A stretch of 64,000 nucleotides of DNA, taken from positions 377,506-441,505 of the forward strand of contig JAREIK010000514.1 of assembly GCA_029783825.1 (NCBI GenBank). Direction: 5' to 3'. Source of the stretch: Sapria himalayana. Taxonomy: Eukaryota; Streptophyta; Magnoliopsida; Malpighiales; Rafflesiaceae. How positions within the stretch are numbered: position 1 is the first letter of the stretch; every line of letters starts with the position of its first letter. Both the position numbers and the translations under genes were made by a program. The notes under the pieces are model-generated. The model saw only the letters and a program-made list of their open reading frames with translations, did not search any database and was not told the origin of the DNA. Below, one piece after another: positions 49,537 to 63,117 of this stretch.

Positions 49537-52500
49537 AGTGATAGAAAGACATATAGACAGATAGATAAATAGATAGATAGATAGACAGATAGACAGATAT
49601 ATAGATAGATAAAAAATAGATAAAAAATTTGACAGATAAATAGACATATAGATAGATAGATTAGATTGATTGATTGACAAATAGATAAAAAGATACACAA
49701 ATAGATAGATAGATTGATACATAAATAGATAGATAAATAGATAGATAGAAAGATAAATAGATAGATAGCAGACAGACAGATAGACATATAGATAGATAGA
49801 TAGATAGACAGGTAGACATACAGGCAGATAAATAGATAGATAGATAAACATATAGGTTGATAGATAGATAGAAATTTTGATTGATAGATATATAGATCTA
49901 TAGATAGATAGATAGATTGATTGATTTGATAGATAGATAGAAAGACTAAAAAATAAATAAATCGATTGATAGACAAAATGTTAGACAGACTGATAGATAG
50001 ATAGATCGATAGACAGACAGATAGATAGATAGACAGATTGATTGATTGATTCACATATAGATTGACATATAGATAGATAAATAGATATATAGATAGATAG
50101 ACATATAGATAGATATATAGATAAACCTATAGAGAGATAGAAATATAGATTGATAGATAGATATATAGACATATAGATAGAGAGATAAAAAGATAGACAG
50201 ATAAGTAGACATATATAAAGATGGAAATATAAATAGATAGACAGATAGATATACTAACAGATATATATACAAATTTATCGAAATATACACAAATAGATAA
50301 ATAGATAAATAAAAATATAGATAGATATATATATATACAAATTTATAGATATATATAGATATATAGATTGACAGATAGATATATAAATAGATAGAAAAAA
50401 CAATAAATAGATAAATATATATATATATAAATAGATAGATAGATTGATAGACAGATAAATAGATAGATATATTGTTTATTAAATATATAGAAAAATCAAA
50501 AAATAGATAGATATATAGATAGATAGATAGATTTAAAGATAAATAGATAGATGACATATAGATAGTCCAATACATATATAGACAAATAGATAAATAGATA
50601 GATGACATATAGATAGTCCAATACATATATAGACAAATAGACACATAGATAAATTGATAGATAAATAGATTGATAGATAAATAGACTGAAAGATAGATAG
50701 ACATATAGAGAGACATATAGACATACACTTAGACAAATAGAAAGTTAGATATATTGACAAACAAATATATAGACATATAGATAGATAAATAGATAGATAG
50801 ATAGATAGACAAATAGACTAATTGATAGATATGTTGAGAGATAGAAAGACAGATAAATAGTCATATAGACAATTAGACAAATAGATAGACATGGAAATAG
50901 ATTGACAGATAAATAGAAATATAGATATAAAGAAATCTATAAAGATAGATAGAAATATAGATATATAAATAGATAGATAGACAGATTGATAAACTAATAG
51001 ACAAATCGATTGATAAATAGCTAGATAGTCCGATAGATAGATAGGTAAATATAAAAATAAACAGACAGATAGACAACCATATAGAAAAAAGGTATATAGA
51101 TAAATAGACAAATAAATAGATATATAGACAAATAGATAGTTAGATAGACATATAGATAGAAAGATAGTTAAACATATAGAAAGACAAATATATAGTTATA
51201 TAGATAGATAGATAGAGAAATAGATCCATTGGTAGATAGACAGAATGATAGTCAAATAGAGATATAGATTTATCGATAGATAGATAGATAGACAAATAAA
51301 TAGATAGACAGACAGACAAATAGATGGTTATATAGATAAAAAGATATATATATATATATATATAGTAGTTAGACAGAATCACAGACAGATAGATAGACAG
51401 ACAGGCAGAAAGGAAAAAAGATAGTTATATAGATAGATATATAGATAGATAGACTGAATGATAGACAAATAGATAGATAGAAAAATAGATAGATATATTG
51501 ACAAATAAATAGATAAATAGATTATTAGATAGATTGATAGTCAAAATGATATAAACATAGATAGAAGATAGATTGACAGATAGACAGATAGATAGAAAGA
51601 TCGATATATAGATAGATATAAAAGAATAGACAGATGAATAAATAGATATATAGATAAATAGATAGACTTTAAATATTATACATAGAGAGATAGAGAAGTA
51701 TACAATTATATTGATAAATTGACTATATAAATTATATATACCAAAAGATAGATAGACAAATAGACTATAGATAGATTGTAGATAGAACTGATATAATACC
51801 ATATATAGAGACCAATTGAAAGACATATTGATAGACATATTAATAGATAGATTCAATGAAAAATTGATAGACAAATTTATAAGCAATAACATAGATAGAT
51901 TAAAAGAGAGATTGATATAAGATTGATACATTTATAGATAGACACATAGATACACAAATAAATACACAGATAGATACACAGATTGCGAAACAAATAAATA
52001 CATAGATATTATAGATAGATAGACAGACAGATAGATAGATAGATTAATGGATGGACAAATAGATTGAAAGATGAATAGTCATATTATTAATAAATAGATC
52101 AATATACAATTAAATGTACATATAGATATAAGATATATAGATAAATAGATTGATCAGTAGAGAGATAGATGAATAGCCAGATATATAGAGATAATGATAG
52201 ATAGATAGAATGATAGATAGATAGATAAGTTGTTAGATAGACAAATAGATATTCAAATAGATTGACATATAGCTAGACAAATAGATAGGAAGATAGATAG
52301 ACAAATATATAGATATATTATATATATATATATATTATAATATATATATATCAATAGATAGATAGAATGATAGAAAGATATATAAATAGATAGAAAGATA
52401 GATATATAAAAAAGCATATAGAAAGAATGATAGATGACCGAGAGATAGATAGCATAGATAAGACTAGACAGAACAGAAGCAAGAGAAGAGAGAGAGATAG

Positions 52501-52692
52501 ATAGATAGATAGACAACAGAGAGAGAGAGAGAGATAGATCGATAGAGAAAGACAATATATAGACACCCAATAGATAAGTAGAAATATAAGTAGATAGACA
52601 AATATATAGACAAAAAGAAATGGAGATAGTAGACACATAGATAGAAGAAATATAGATAAATAAATAGATAGTTATATAGAAAAATTGAAAGC

Positions 52693-52730
<38 letters not shown>

Positions 52731-52766
52731 CAATAGATAGATTGATAGAAGAACAAATATATGGAG

Positions 52767-52800
<34 letters not shown>

Positions 52801-53214
52801 TTAATAGTTAGCTAGATATATCTATATAATATATATATAGTGATATACATATATATTGGAAGATAGATAGATAGAGAGAGAAATAGATATACAAAAAGAG
52901 ATATAGCTAGATAGAATAGATAGGTATGTAGTAGATAGATACACATATAGATAGACAAATAGATAGAGATATAGATAGGAAAATAATAGAAAGATTGATA
53001 GGACAAATAGATAGACACATAGCATATATAGAGAGAGAGATAGATTAGATAGATGATATGATAGTCAAATAGATAGTCAATGATAGATAGATAGATAACA
53101 TATAGATAGACATATAGAGAGACAAATTGATAGTTATAAAGATTGATAGATAGATAGACAGATAGATAGACATACAGATTTATAGATAGATACATAGATA
53201 GATAGACATATAAA
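40462..53214. repeat. Degenerate (GATA)n array, 12.75 kb
   Basis: The largest block: GATA/GACA/AATA-type tetranucleotides on the + strand throughout, with (TA)n runs (for example 45059-45089, 48393-48423, 49502-49532, 52700-52800). I saw no inserted element or gene. All long minus-strand frames are Tyr-Leu-Ser-Ile repeats. A GA-rich variant patch occurs at 52430-52560. Confidence 0.95.
50538..50640. repeat. 51-bp tandem duplication inside the GATA array
   Basis: A 51-bp unit containing the rare word gatagtccaatacata occurs twice back to back (second copy starts at about 50590). It shows recent local duplication inside an otherwise degenerate array. Confidence 0.85.
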
Positions 53215-53964
53215 TAGGCTTTTACATACCTATAATAGGCTAAAAACTCTACCCAAAAAATTTAGACACACAAACATATTCACAAATATATAAAAACATT
53301 TATTATAGACATTAACAAACACAATTAAGTTGATTGTTATACAGCTTCAACAAAATTTTAATTAATAATTTTAATATTTTTATATTGAATTGAATAAGAG
53401 ACAGAAACTATAATTGAAAATTTTAAATTAAACAAAAAAAATTAATTTAATAACTTATTCGTATGCAGTATTTTAAATAACTAATACAAATAAATAACAA
53501 AAATTATATTACATCTTATTAATCAATGTATCTACCGACTGTGCATAAAATATAATCTATCCATGCATTGATGTTGCGTTCTCTCTCTCTCTGCTCCTTT
53601 GATCACCAACTTTCTGTTGCAAAAAAAAGTTGTATGAAACATGGTGCATCATGTCTTTGAAAAAATCCCTCACTTATACAAGCTTCGTATGGGAAACAAT
53701 GAGTATCATATCTGTAAAAAATTGTAAACTACTCAATCAATTCAAAATAAATTAAAAAAAACTATGTTTTGTAAATATATATTAATACAGTACAATATGT
53801 ACATATATACTAGCATTTGATTCGTACATATATTCTCTGTATATATGTACATATAAATTATGGTATCTACGTACATATACTAGGTACATATTTATTCAGT
53901 ATATTTACATGACATACTGCAGTATTATATGGACGTATATACTAACTATAAAATGCATATATAT

Positions 53965-54121
53965 ACCACATTTGTCGCCATTGCTACTACTCCTGCCATC
54001 ACTGCCGCTGCTGCCACAGCCGTCATTGCCACCACTGACACCGCTGCCACCACTACCGCCTCTACCACTACTCCCACCACTCTCACCGCTCCCTCCACCA
54101 CCGCTACTACCGCTACTGATA
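53965..54121. repeat. GCC/ACC/GCT trinucleotide tract, unit 1 of C
   Basis: Imperfect trinucleotides. Open frames give Pro/Leu or Thr/Ala runs and are not supported as genes. Confidence 0.85.
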
Positions 54122-54804
54122 ATAGGCTTTTACATACTTATAATTGGCTAAAACTCTACCCAAAAAAATTTGGAGACACACAAAGATATTCACAAATATA
54201 TAAATAGTTATTATAGACATGAACAAACACAAATTAAAGTTGATTGTCATACAGCTTCGACAAAAATTTAAATAAATAATATAATATTATTAAATTAAAT
54301 TGAATAAAAACCAAAACTATAAATGAAAATTTTAAATTAAACAAAAAAAATTCATTTAATATCTTATTCTAATATAATATTTTAAATAACTAAAACAAAA
54401 AAAAATATCAAAATTTTTTTACATCTTATTAATCAATGTATCTACCAACAGGCATAAGTATAATCTATCCATGCATTGACATTTGCTTTCGCTCCCTCTA
54501 CTCCCTCAGCACCTACTTTCTGCTGTGAAAAACTGTCTAATTCACGGTGTGTCATGTCTGTTGAAAATCGCTCAATCAAATCAAATAAATAAAAAACTAT
54601 GTTTTATAAATATATATTGTTGTAGTAAATATGTACATATATACTATATTTCACTCGTACATATATTACATAGTAAAGGGACATATAAACTATAGTATTA
54701 TATGTACATATATACTAAGTACATATATACTCAGTATATATGTATTAAAATATTGTGTAATATACGTATGTATATACTGACTATATACATACGTATCTAA
54801 ACTT

Positions 54805-55285
54805 TTGTTGCCGTTGCTGCTGCTCCTGCTGTCATTGCCGATCCTAATGCTGCCTGCTCCTGCTGTCGCTGCCGATCCTAATGCTGCCGCTACTGCTGCT
54901 GCCGCTACTGCTCTTGCATCTACTACTGTTGTACTTCCATTGCTGCTTGTGCTGCCACCACTGCTGGTGTTGTAGCCGCTACTACTGCTGCTGCCACCAC
55001 TGTGGTGTTGTAGCCACTACTACTGATGCTGCCACTGCTGTGCTGCCGCTACTGCCACCGTTATCACTGATGCAGCTACTGCCTCCACTACAAACACTGC
55101 CACTAATGTCGTTGTTGCCTCCACTATAGCCGTTACCGCTACTTGCCATTGCCACCATGCTGGAACTACTGCCACTATTACCACCACTACCGCCACTACC
55201 GCCGTTGCTGCCGCCGGCTATCACTGCTGCTACTGTTGCTGCCATTCTACCATCACTGCCAGTGCTGCCACCACCACCACTACTA
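54805..55285. repeat. GCT/GCC/ACT trinucleotide tract, unit 2 of C (expanded)
   Basis: About 0.48 kb, three times the length in unit 1. The minus strand reads Gly/Ser-rich and the plus strand Leu/Cys-rich, both artefacts of the repeat. Confidence 0.85.
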
Positions 55286-55288
55286 AAA

Positions 55289-55757
55289 ATAGTCATTTAT
55301 ATACCTATAATTGGCTAAAACTCTAGCCAAAAAATTCAGAAGAAACAAAAACATATCCATACATAATATAAGAAAATTATTATAAACATGACAAACACAA
55401 ATTATAGTTGATCTCATATAGCTTCAACAAAAACCAAATGTTGTATAGAAATTATGTTTAGAGAGAGAGAGTGTGTGTGACAAAAAATACAATGTTTTAA
55501 GAATAATAAAGATAAGATAGCTAAGCCACCTTTTGATAAAGCTAAAATCGGTAATATGTGACCTGCATTAGAAGGACCATAGTAATGTCTGAATGCTTTG
55601 AATTAGAATCTTTTCTTGTATCTCACATAATGTGTCTTGCAAAGATTCATAATTAGGTTAAGTCAGAAAAGTAAGACACAAACAATAATAAAAAAAATTG
55701 AAACCTGCAAAAAAATATCATAATTATTTGCTACACTAGACAAAAATAAATAATAGT
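55289..55757 (-). other. Conserved 3' flank of TNP1 (C)
   Basis: Matches X 21630-22099 and Y 35456-35910 (blocks tgacaaacacaaatt, gaccatagtaatgtctgaatg). Non-coding; contains a GAGAGTGTGT patch at 55460-55480. Confidence 0.7.
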
Positions 55758-57700
55758 TCAGAAATAATTCTCATATGAATCATCCTCATAATTTGTAGAG
55801 AATACTAGCCTTTCCTGTGAGGTTTCACTGCTCGATCTCAAAATCTATCTATTGTGCCAATGCCACTACTGGACTCCATATAGGACATATGCTGTTGAAT
55901 TACATTCTTAATTTCTTTCATCGTAATTATTCATTTCTTTAATTTCTTGCATTTCTTCCATCAATTTAGTATACTTCTTGATCCTTCTATTCTTAATTAT
56001 CATATATTTCTTCCTTCAAATAAGATATCTGCTCATCCTTATTTTCATTTAGGTCTCCATAACTACAATACAATTCATTTGTTTCCAGTGCTTGTTGTTC
56101 ACCAACCTCATCCACCATTGCGAGACAGGTGAATTAGAAAGCACAAAACTGCTACAACAAAATGTCCATTTCCCTTAGAGTTGATTCTGTACACTTGCTG
56201 CTTCTTTTGACCTCTTATGGTCTCCCAATGAAATTGGATCATAGTCAATTGGGTTTGAAGATCCATAGAAACCCTCAACGTTGATAAGCAGCTGCCACAC
56301 TTCCTCCATTGATCCTAAGAATAAATAGAGAAAAAAACTATTCTAGATATATAAAAAATAAAATAATATATTTGCATTCCAATACAATTTCATAATGTAC
56401 TATATTTTTATAAAATCTAATTAATATGAAGATATCTTACAGCATCATCTGAGACTGTTGTCAACATACTATTTAATTTATGCATCTCTTGAAAACTCAT
56501 AAAAATTTGGATCTCGACCCAATTCTCCAGCCTAAATTATATTTTTATTAAGTCATAAAAAAACAAATGATCAAAAAATTTAACATAATTAATAAAACCA
56601 TGCGGAGTTGATTTATGGACTAGTAGGACAACCACAAACTATATAAATATTTAGAATTTTAAAATTGTATCAAATCTCAATCATGCTTGATGCTCGACTT
56701 TGACCCTCCTATGTGTCGATAGATTCTTGTACCTAGTCTAGCTATCTCACTTCATTTGATTTTGCTGTTAATATCTAGATTCTCTTTCTTCTCACATATG
56801 GCTCTTACCCAATAATTAGCCACTTCGGCCAGTCATCCTCGGATATAAATCAGGTCTTTCTTTAATATTCTTCAATTTATGGATAAAATCAGACTACCGT
56901 TGAGTAGCTTTGGTCTCCCATAATGACTTTATCTTCCATCAAATTTGGGTGCCCATGTGCACTGATTCTACATATAGAAAAAACACAAAAGAATTATATT
57001 AACAATAAGAACATAATATTTACTGCTTGAATAATAACCAACATAATAGTTAAGTAATTAGATAATTATTTTTCAATGCTTTTATTTTATTATTTTGTAC
57101 CTGAATGTCATTAAAATATGACTCTTATGTCGATTCATAAACTTCTTCCAGGAGAATCCTTAGAATCAACCATTTTCTTGAAAGACATTATAATTATAGT
57201 CGAACACTTGTGAGATGGAATAAAACTATATAAATAAATAAATAACAATGTAAACAAGCAAATCATAACAATAAAAAACCACTAATAGTAACATCAAAAA
57301 TTTTTTTCCAAGTCATTTTTACATATTTCTTTTACCTCCCATCGACAATCTCAATTTCCAACTTTACACTAAATGTAGAGGAAGGTACAACATTTGATGA
57401 AGTCATTGGTTTGTAAATGGGGGAACAGTAGTGTAAAATATGGTGTAGAAGATAGAGATGATAAAAGTTTGTGCAAGAAGCATAATGAGTGGTGGGCTTA
57501 CATCTCATAAAGGTGATAGTAGAGGGTCTCAATGATGGTGATGGTGATAGAAATGAAGATGATAATTGTGATGTTGAGTCTCGATATGGTGGCTATGAGA
57601 TGTACTGATTATGCACATGATGTAACATACTAGATGAATTTGGTTCATTTCTATGTCCACGTCCACACCTCCACCATAGGCCACATCCTTTAGGTGCTAT
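55758..57700 (-). pseudogene. CACTA second protein TNP1 (TNPA/transposase_24-like), C
   Basis: Minus-strand counterpart of Y TNP1. The start codon position (57700-57698) reads ATA instead of ATG, followed by A-P-K-G-C-G then RNEPNSSSM. The His-rich part is near 57540, and the S-S-N-V-V-P-S-S-T-F-S block is near 57370-57405. The transposase_24-like block with SEDDWPK-type residues lies near 56820-56850. The coiled-coil repeat near 55930-56040 has only about two units. The stop is at 55760-55758. Many frame breaks. Located about 140 bp downstream of TNP2, as in Y. Confidence 0.8.
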
Positions 57701-57840
57701 ATGTTGTACACAATAAAACATAGATCAAATAATAGAGATATGATGAAAAAGCATTCATTTTTGAATAAAACATACCAATAGATTTCAACAAAATATAAAA
57801 ATTCTTTAATAGTTTAATATTATAATAAAATTATAACAAT

Positions 57841-60800
57841 TTAATTATAAGAATCACTATCATCTCCCAATAGATCTCTGATATTTCATTTGATTACGAT
57901 AGAAGTTCGAACTCATCTTTATATAGAAATTATTCATCTTCAATTTCTATTATGCCACCATTTGAATCACAAAAATTTTCTGGATCTTCCTCTACATTTA
58001 CATGCTCAATATTATTTATGTCATCTTCATGGAATGCCGGTGCAATATCTAAGTATGCACTTCTTTTTTGCGATGTTTGCACTTCAATTTTGATCGAGCT
58101 TTGATTTTTCAAATTACTCACCAATCTCTCTTATCATGAGAAAACTTGGATATGTACAATAATATACTTGAGACGACTTGAAACTGCCATAATAAATGGC
58201 ACATATCAATTATATCAGCATTTATGGTTAACATCCACTAGCTTATAATTCGAATGAATCTTTGTGCCCACATTTTGTGTAGGATCAAACCAGTCACACT
58301 AAATAATATAGTCCTGCTATTTTCGAGTCCAGGATACTCCAATCTCAATAACTTCTTTGAGTTGACCATAATAATTACTCTCATCTACACTATAACCTGA
58401 GCCTTTAATGCATACACCACTATTCAAAGTTGTTTTAGAAGAACCATGCCCGCTTGTGTGAAATTTATATCCATTTACACAACACTGAGGATAGGTTGTC
58501 ACATATCTTAATGGGCCTTTACTTAGATTGACTAAATGAAAATATTTGAATCTTCATCTGAAGGATCAATTGTCTGTGACATAAATAAAAAATGATATTA
58601 ACAAATAACAAAATACTAATAAATTAAATAATTCAAAATTTTAAAACTGAATAATTCTCACAAATTTTTTAACCAATTCACAAATTCAGTTTCTAGCATA
58701 TAATCGACATCATTGCTGGAAATTGCTAGTGGCCTATATTTTAACTACTGAACATAAATGCTACAGAAATATAAAATGAGAGATAAAAATGTTTATCAAT
58801 TTTTAATAATTCCTATTAAAGATAAAATTAAACTATGATTTAACATGTAGCCATTTTGGATATACATACTCAATATATGGTGCAACCTCTTCATAATTAA
58901 GTAAAACGTAGCTCCGAGTTGCTTTTTACCTTTCATCTATTATACATATTTTCATTGTTCTTCCAAATTCTATACTAGGGTGCTTGAAGATAGATAGTTT
59001 GTCCACAAACACATCTTCTACCATCACATGACCTTCATCATTCCACGGCACCTTTCTATTCTTTTTATTGAAATGATCCTCAAAATAATAAGAACAAAAT
59101 GATGATGCTTATTCTATTAAATTTGCATTGCAAATTGAACATTCAACTTTTTCCTTGCTTCTAATATTCAATTTCAACTTAAGCAGATACCTACAATCAC
59201 AATGCTAGGTTTCAATTATATTTATTATAATTTACGTTATGTACGAAATAATAAAACACAGCAAATTATATATATTTTACCTCTCAAAAAAAGTACATCC
59301 ACATGTATGCACTGGCCCTGCTATCCTTGCTTCATATGGCCAAATAGAAGGGAAAATGCTCCATTGAGTCAAAAAAACTCAGGTGGGAATATCCATTAAG
59401 CTTAGAAATAATAAGTGGAACGTCATTCTCCAGCCTCACAATGGTCATCTATTTTGATTGTGATTATAGTTAGCTCTTTGAAAAACAAACTAAGTTCTAT
59501 AAGGACATTCCAAACACTTAGGGTATTAATTCATGGAATGAAATTAGTATTATCTCTGCATAAATACATGACAGTCTTGACTTTTCATTCCAAATAACTT
59601 AAGATTCTTCGTATCCACATATCTACCCATATTTGATACATATTCATCAGGGAATTTCAAATTTTTAACCAATTCACACAATATCTATCTTGCCTTCTTA
59701 TCAAGTGTGTAGCAAGCTTTAAATTTTTCTATTGCCTCATTCAGTTTCAATTCAGGACACCAACAATAATCATTCAGCTCTTGTCTTGATTTTAAAGTTT
59801 GTTTTATTTTTTCATCTGCATTAAGGATAGTGTTGAAAACACTATTGAATATAATTTTTTCAATATGCATTACATCAAAGTTATGACTAATTAAATTGGA
59901 CTTCCAATATGAAAAGTCCCAAAATATACTACGTTTCCTCCAGCCAAATATTTTGCCTATTAGTCCATTTCATTCAGAAGCATCCTTTTTAGTTACCTTC
60001 TTCAAACCCAACATCTGAATCTCTATCATAATATCAACTCCTAAATGAACTACTGGTGCAACTATCATCATAGTTTTATTTTTTCGAAATGTAGTTCAAT
60101 TTCTTCGAAATGTAGTTCAATTTCTTCGAAATGGATGATTTGTAGGCAGAAACTTATGGTAGTTATCAAACCATGACTGTTTACCACTAAATTTGAATGT
60201 AAATGCATCAGAATTTGCCATGCAATATGGGCATGTGAATCATCCTGTAGACTCCAGCTAGACAATATTTAATATGCAACAAAGTCACTTACCATTCACA
60301 TAAGGGCTGCCTGCATAATGAAATTTTTTTTTTTGAGATATCTTATGTATTCACACCAACATCTCAAATATGATTTAACTCTGCAATAAGAGGCTGTAAG
60401 AAAACATCCAGCATGTCTTATGTATTTTTTGGCCCTGTAACCAATATTGACAAATACATATATTGCTCCTTCATACACAACCATGGAGACAAGTTATAAG
60501 GTGTCACTATCATTGGCCATGTTGAATACTATTGTCCAAATTGCCTAAATGGTTGAAATCAATGAGTGCAAAGACCTAATTTCACGTTTCGACTTTCTAC
60601 TACAAAATCTTAATGTATATTATTAAAATGGTTCCAAGCAAGTGAATCTAATGGATGACGCATTACCCCTTCTTCAACCTCATGCTCATAATGCCACCTC
60701 ACATCATTTGATGTAGCATTTGATACATATAGTCTTTGTAATCGAGGAATTAATAAAAAATAATACATCTTCTTAAAGACAACTTTTAATTTTTGTTGCA

Positions 60801-61562
60801 TATCTACAACACAAGGTGCCTTCTTAAATCGAGGATGATCAGAAAACTTATAGCTAATTAAATCACTATCACCACCCCAATATAACATACATCCATTTAA
60901 ATATCAATCAGTTTTTTCCACTGGTAGACCCATTCCTCATAGTAATTTCTTAGTGTTGTAAAAGTTATTAGTGATCAAATTATTATCTAGAGCAATCTCC
61001 TTAATAAGTTTTACCACTGATCAAATAATTTTTCAGACATATGATTTTCTAACTTAATGCTCATAAAAATTGAGCTACAAGTAATAATTGCGAATATGTT
61101 TTACAACCAGGCCACAACTTTTTATCTATAGCTTTAAGCATTTCATAAAATTTCTGAGCTTCAGGATTAGGTGGTTCATCTATGTTATCCATATTGAAGT
61201 CAGCACCATCAGCTTCCGTGATCATTTTATGGAATGTGTTTGATGATTCTTCACTACAAGCAAATGATTCGTACCCTCATTTTTCTCAATATTCAGAGCC
61301 ATTGTACTTTCCCCATGATAAATCCAAACAAAATAATTTGTCACAAAGCCAAATTTAGCCAAATGGTATCTCATAGTGTTTGCATCACGAAAAGGAATAT
61401 TGTGACACTTGCGATGATTACATGGACACTTAATTATTTCTCCATCCATCAATCTCGATTGACTATAGGCAAAATTGATGAAGGTTTCAAGTCCAGTCAA
61501 AAAATCTTTATTAAAAATCCATTAATAAACCTTCTGTACATCCATTGATGATGTGAACTCAT
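57841..61562 (-). pseudogene. CACTA transposase TNP2 (C), degenerate
   Basis: ATG at 61562-61560 (MSSHHQWMYRRFINGF). Then GLETFINFAYSQSRLMDG, IKCPCNHRKC and FRDANTMRYHLAKFGFVTNY (transposase-associated domain, 61500-61330); MLYWGGDSDL and PRLQRLYVSNAT, HPLDSLAWNHFNNIH (transposase_21, 60890-60610); MHIEKI (59870); DUF4218/4216-like NGYKFHTSGHGSS, NSGVCIKGSGYS and YYGQLKEVIE (58480-58350); C-terminus INNIEHVNVEEDPENF (58020-57960) and stop at 57843-57841. Length about 3.7 kb, matching Y. Frameshifts and stops separate all blocks, so it is inactive. Its start lacks the early stop seen in Y, and it has an in-frame 7-residue repeat at 60083-60145. Confidence 0.9.
60083..60145 (-). repeat. 21-bp in-frame triplication inside TNP2 of C
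   Basis: ttcgaaatgtagttcaattt-type units start at 60083, 60104 and 60125 (period 21). On the minus strand they read HFEEIEL twice and HFEKIKL once. Y has a single related unit near 31375-31395. Confidence 0.85.
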
Positions 61563-61829
61563 TTTCCCTATTTTATATATAAAAAATAATGCCCAATCAT
61601 TATTTTGAATAAAACATTCTATTACTTCAAAATATACAAATAATTAAATAAAATTACATATAGATGAATATTTATAAATTAAATGTCATGAATATCGAGG
61701 CAATGCATTTGCAGAATCTACATGAATAGATAAAGTAATTTTTAGCATGATAAAGATTAATATATATCATAGTAATACTAGATAATGGGAGCAAAATATG
61801 ATAATACACATGAAAGGAAAGCAAAAAAG
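61563..61829 (-). other. TNP2 leader region (C)
   Basis: AT-rich counterpart of Y 29760-30029 (blocks ttcatgtagattctgcaa-like and caatgcattt). No gene. Confidence 0.6.
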
Positions 61830-62200
61830 AAAGACATTTAAAGTTTGAAGGAGGAGAGGGGCAGAGAGAGAGAGAGATAAGGTGGGAAGAGAGAGGGGCA
61901 GAGAAATGGGGAGACGGGGGAGATAGAAAGAGGGGAGAGGGAGTGAGGAGGGAGAGAGAGAGGGGGAGAAATGGTATAAGGAAGAAGGAGATGGGGAGAG
62001 AAAGGGAGAGAGAGGGAGAGAGGGGGGAAATGGGGAGAGAGAGAGATTAGAGAGAGAGGGAGAGGGGGAGAGAGAGAGAGAGAATGCAAGAAAGAAGAGC
62101 AAGAAAGAAAATAACAAGAGAGAGAGTGTGACACTTAAAGAAAAAGAGGAAGAGAGTGACAGAGATAATTAAAGAGAGACAGAAAGACACATAGAGAGTG
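61830..62200 (-). repeat. GA-rich polypurine tract upstream of TNP2 (C)
   Basis: Mirror of the CT tract in Y at the same position relative to TNP2. The open frames (Ser/Leu/Pro on minus) are artefacts. Confidence 0.9.
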
Positions 62201-62249
62201 CAGTGTTAGAATTAAGAATTATATAAAAGAAAATAAAGTTTTTTCAGTA

Positions 62250-62465
62250 CAAACCTATCAAATATTACATCTTTTATTATACATAAGTTCATATTTGAGT
62301 CTGAGACCCAAGGGCTGGGGTTAGGTAAAAGTACGACCCTTATTTGTATTATACCATATATGAGCCTGATCAATGGACACTCTCATGCTATGTGCGTACA
62401 TATTGTTGATATTATATCTTTAGCCATTTTATTTCAAGTTAGTGCAACAAATTAGTATTATCCCA
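62250..62465 (-). promoter_or_regulatory. Conserved 5' flank of TNP2 (C), possible promoter region
   Basis: Inverted match to Y 28991-29210: gagcctgatcaatggacac, agcatgagagt-type and ataagttcatat blocks. Conserved between two diverged copies; promoter role inferred from place only. Confidence 0.45.
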
Positions 62466-62469
62466 TATA

Positions 62470-63068
62470 TAATTTTATGTTAGTATACATATAGTAAATG
62501 TAGTTATAAATAGTTACATATAGTTAAACATATGCTTATATATAGATATATGCATAAAAGTAGTTATAAGTAAATATAAATAAATATATACAAAGTTATA
62601 AACAATTATATAGATTTACATATATGTATACATAATTAAAAATAAAGTTATATTTATTTATATAGAGTTTTTTATAGTTATACAAATTTATATTTAGTTA
62701 TATACATATAGTTAAACATTATGTGTATGTTTTTATACATATAATTATAAATATAGTTACATGTGGTTATACATATAGTTACACGTATAGTTAAACTTAT
62801 ATTTATACATGTATGTACATATTTTTTTTCATATAATTTCATATATTTATACATATAGTTATGTATTGGTATGGATATACTAAAATATATTTTTTATACT
62901 GATATATAAAATATATATTAAATATATGTTATTAATTATATATTTAATATTGTTATGTATAAAGTTTTTATAGTTATACATATAGTAAGATAGAATTATT
63001 TATAGTTATCTATTATTATACATATATTATATATAGTTATAGAAATTTATATATAGTTAAACATTTAG

Positions 63069-63117
<49 letters not shown>

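Larger units (their letters stand above)
53215..55288 (-). repeat. Two tandem ~1-kb units in the 3' region of element C
   Basis: Unit 1 (53215-54122) and unit 2 (54123-55288) each consist of a ggcttttacatacc..ctctaccc segment, an inner type-1 subterminal stretch (without TIR), palindromic GTAC repeats and a trinucleotide tract. A third ggcttttacat-like segment at 55289 continues into TNP1. Both units share the same junction between the first segment and the subterminal stretch (near 53345 and 54260), so an initial fusion was followed by tandem duplication. No gene. Confidence 0.82.

Noticed and set aside
40462..53214. Dozens of long minus-strand frames rich in Tyr, Leu, Ser and Ile that resemble membrane proteins
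   Set aside because: They are translations of the GATA/TATC repeat in every frame. Neighbouring frames give the same peptide, and there are no conserved domains.
54805..55285. Gly/Ser-rich minus-strand frame and Leu/Cys-rich plus-strand frame
   Set aside because: Artefacts of GCT/GCC/ACT triplets; no domain, and the tract differs in length between tandem units.
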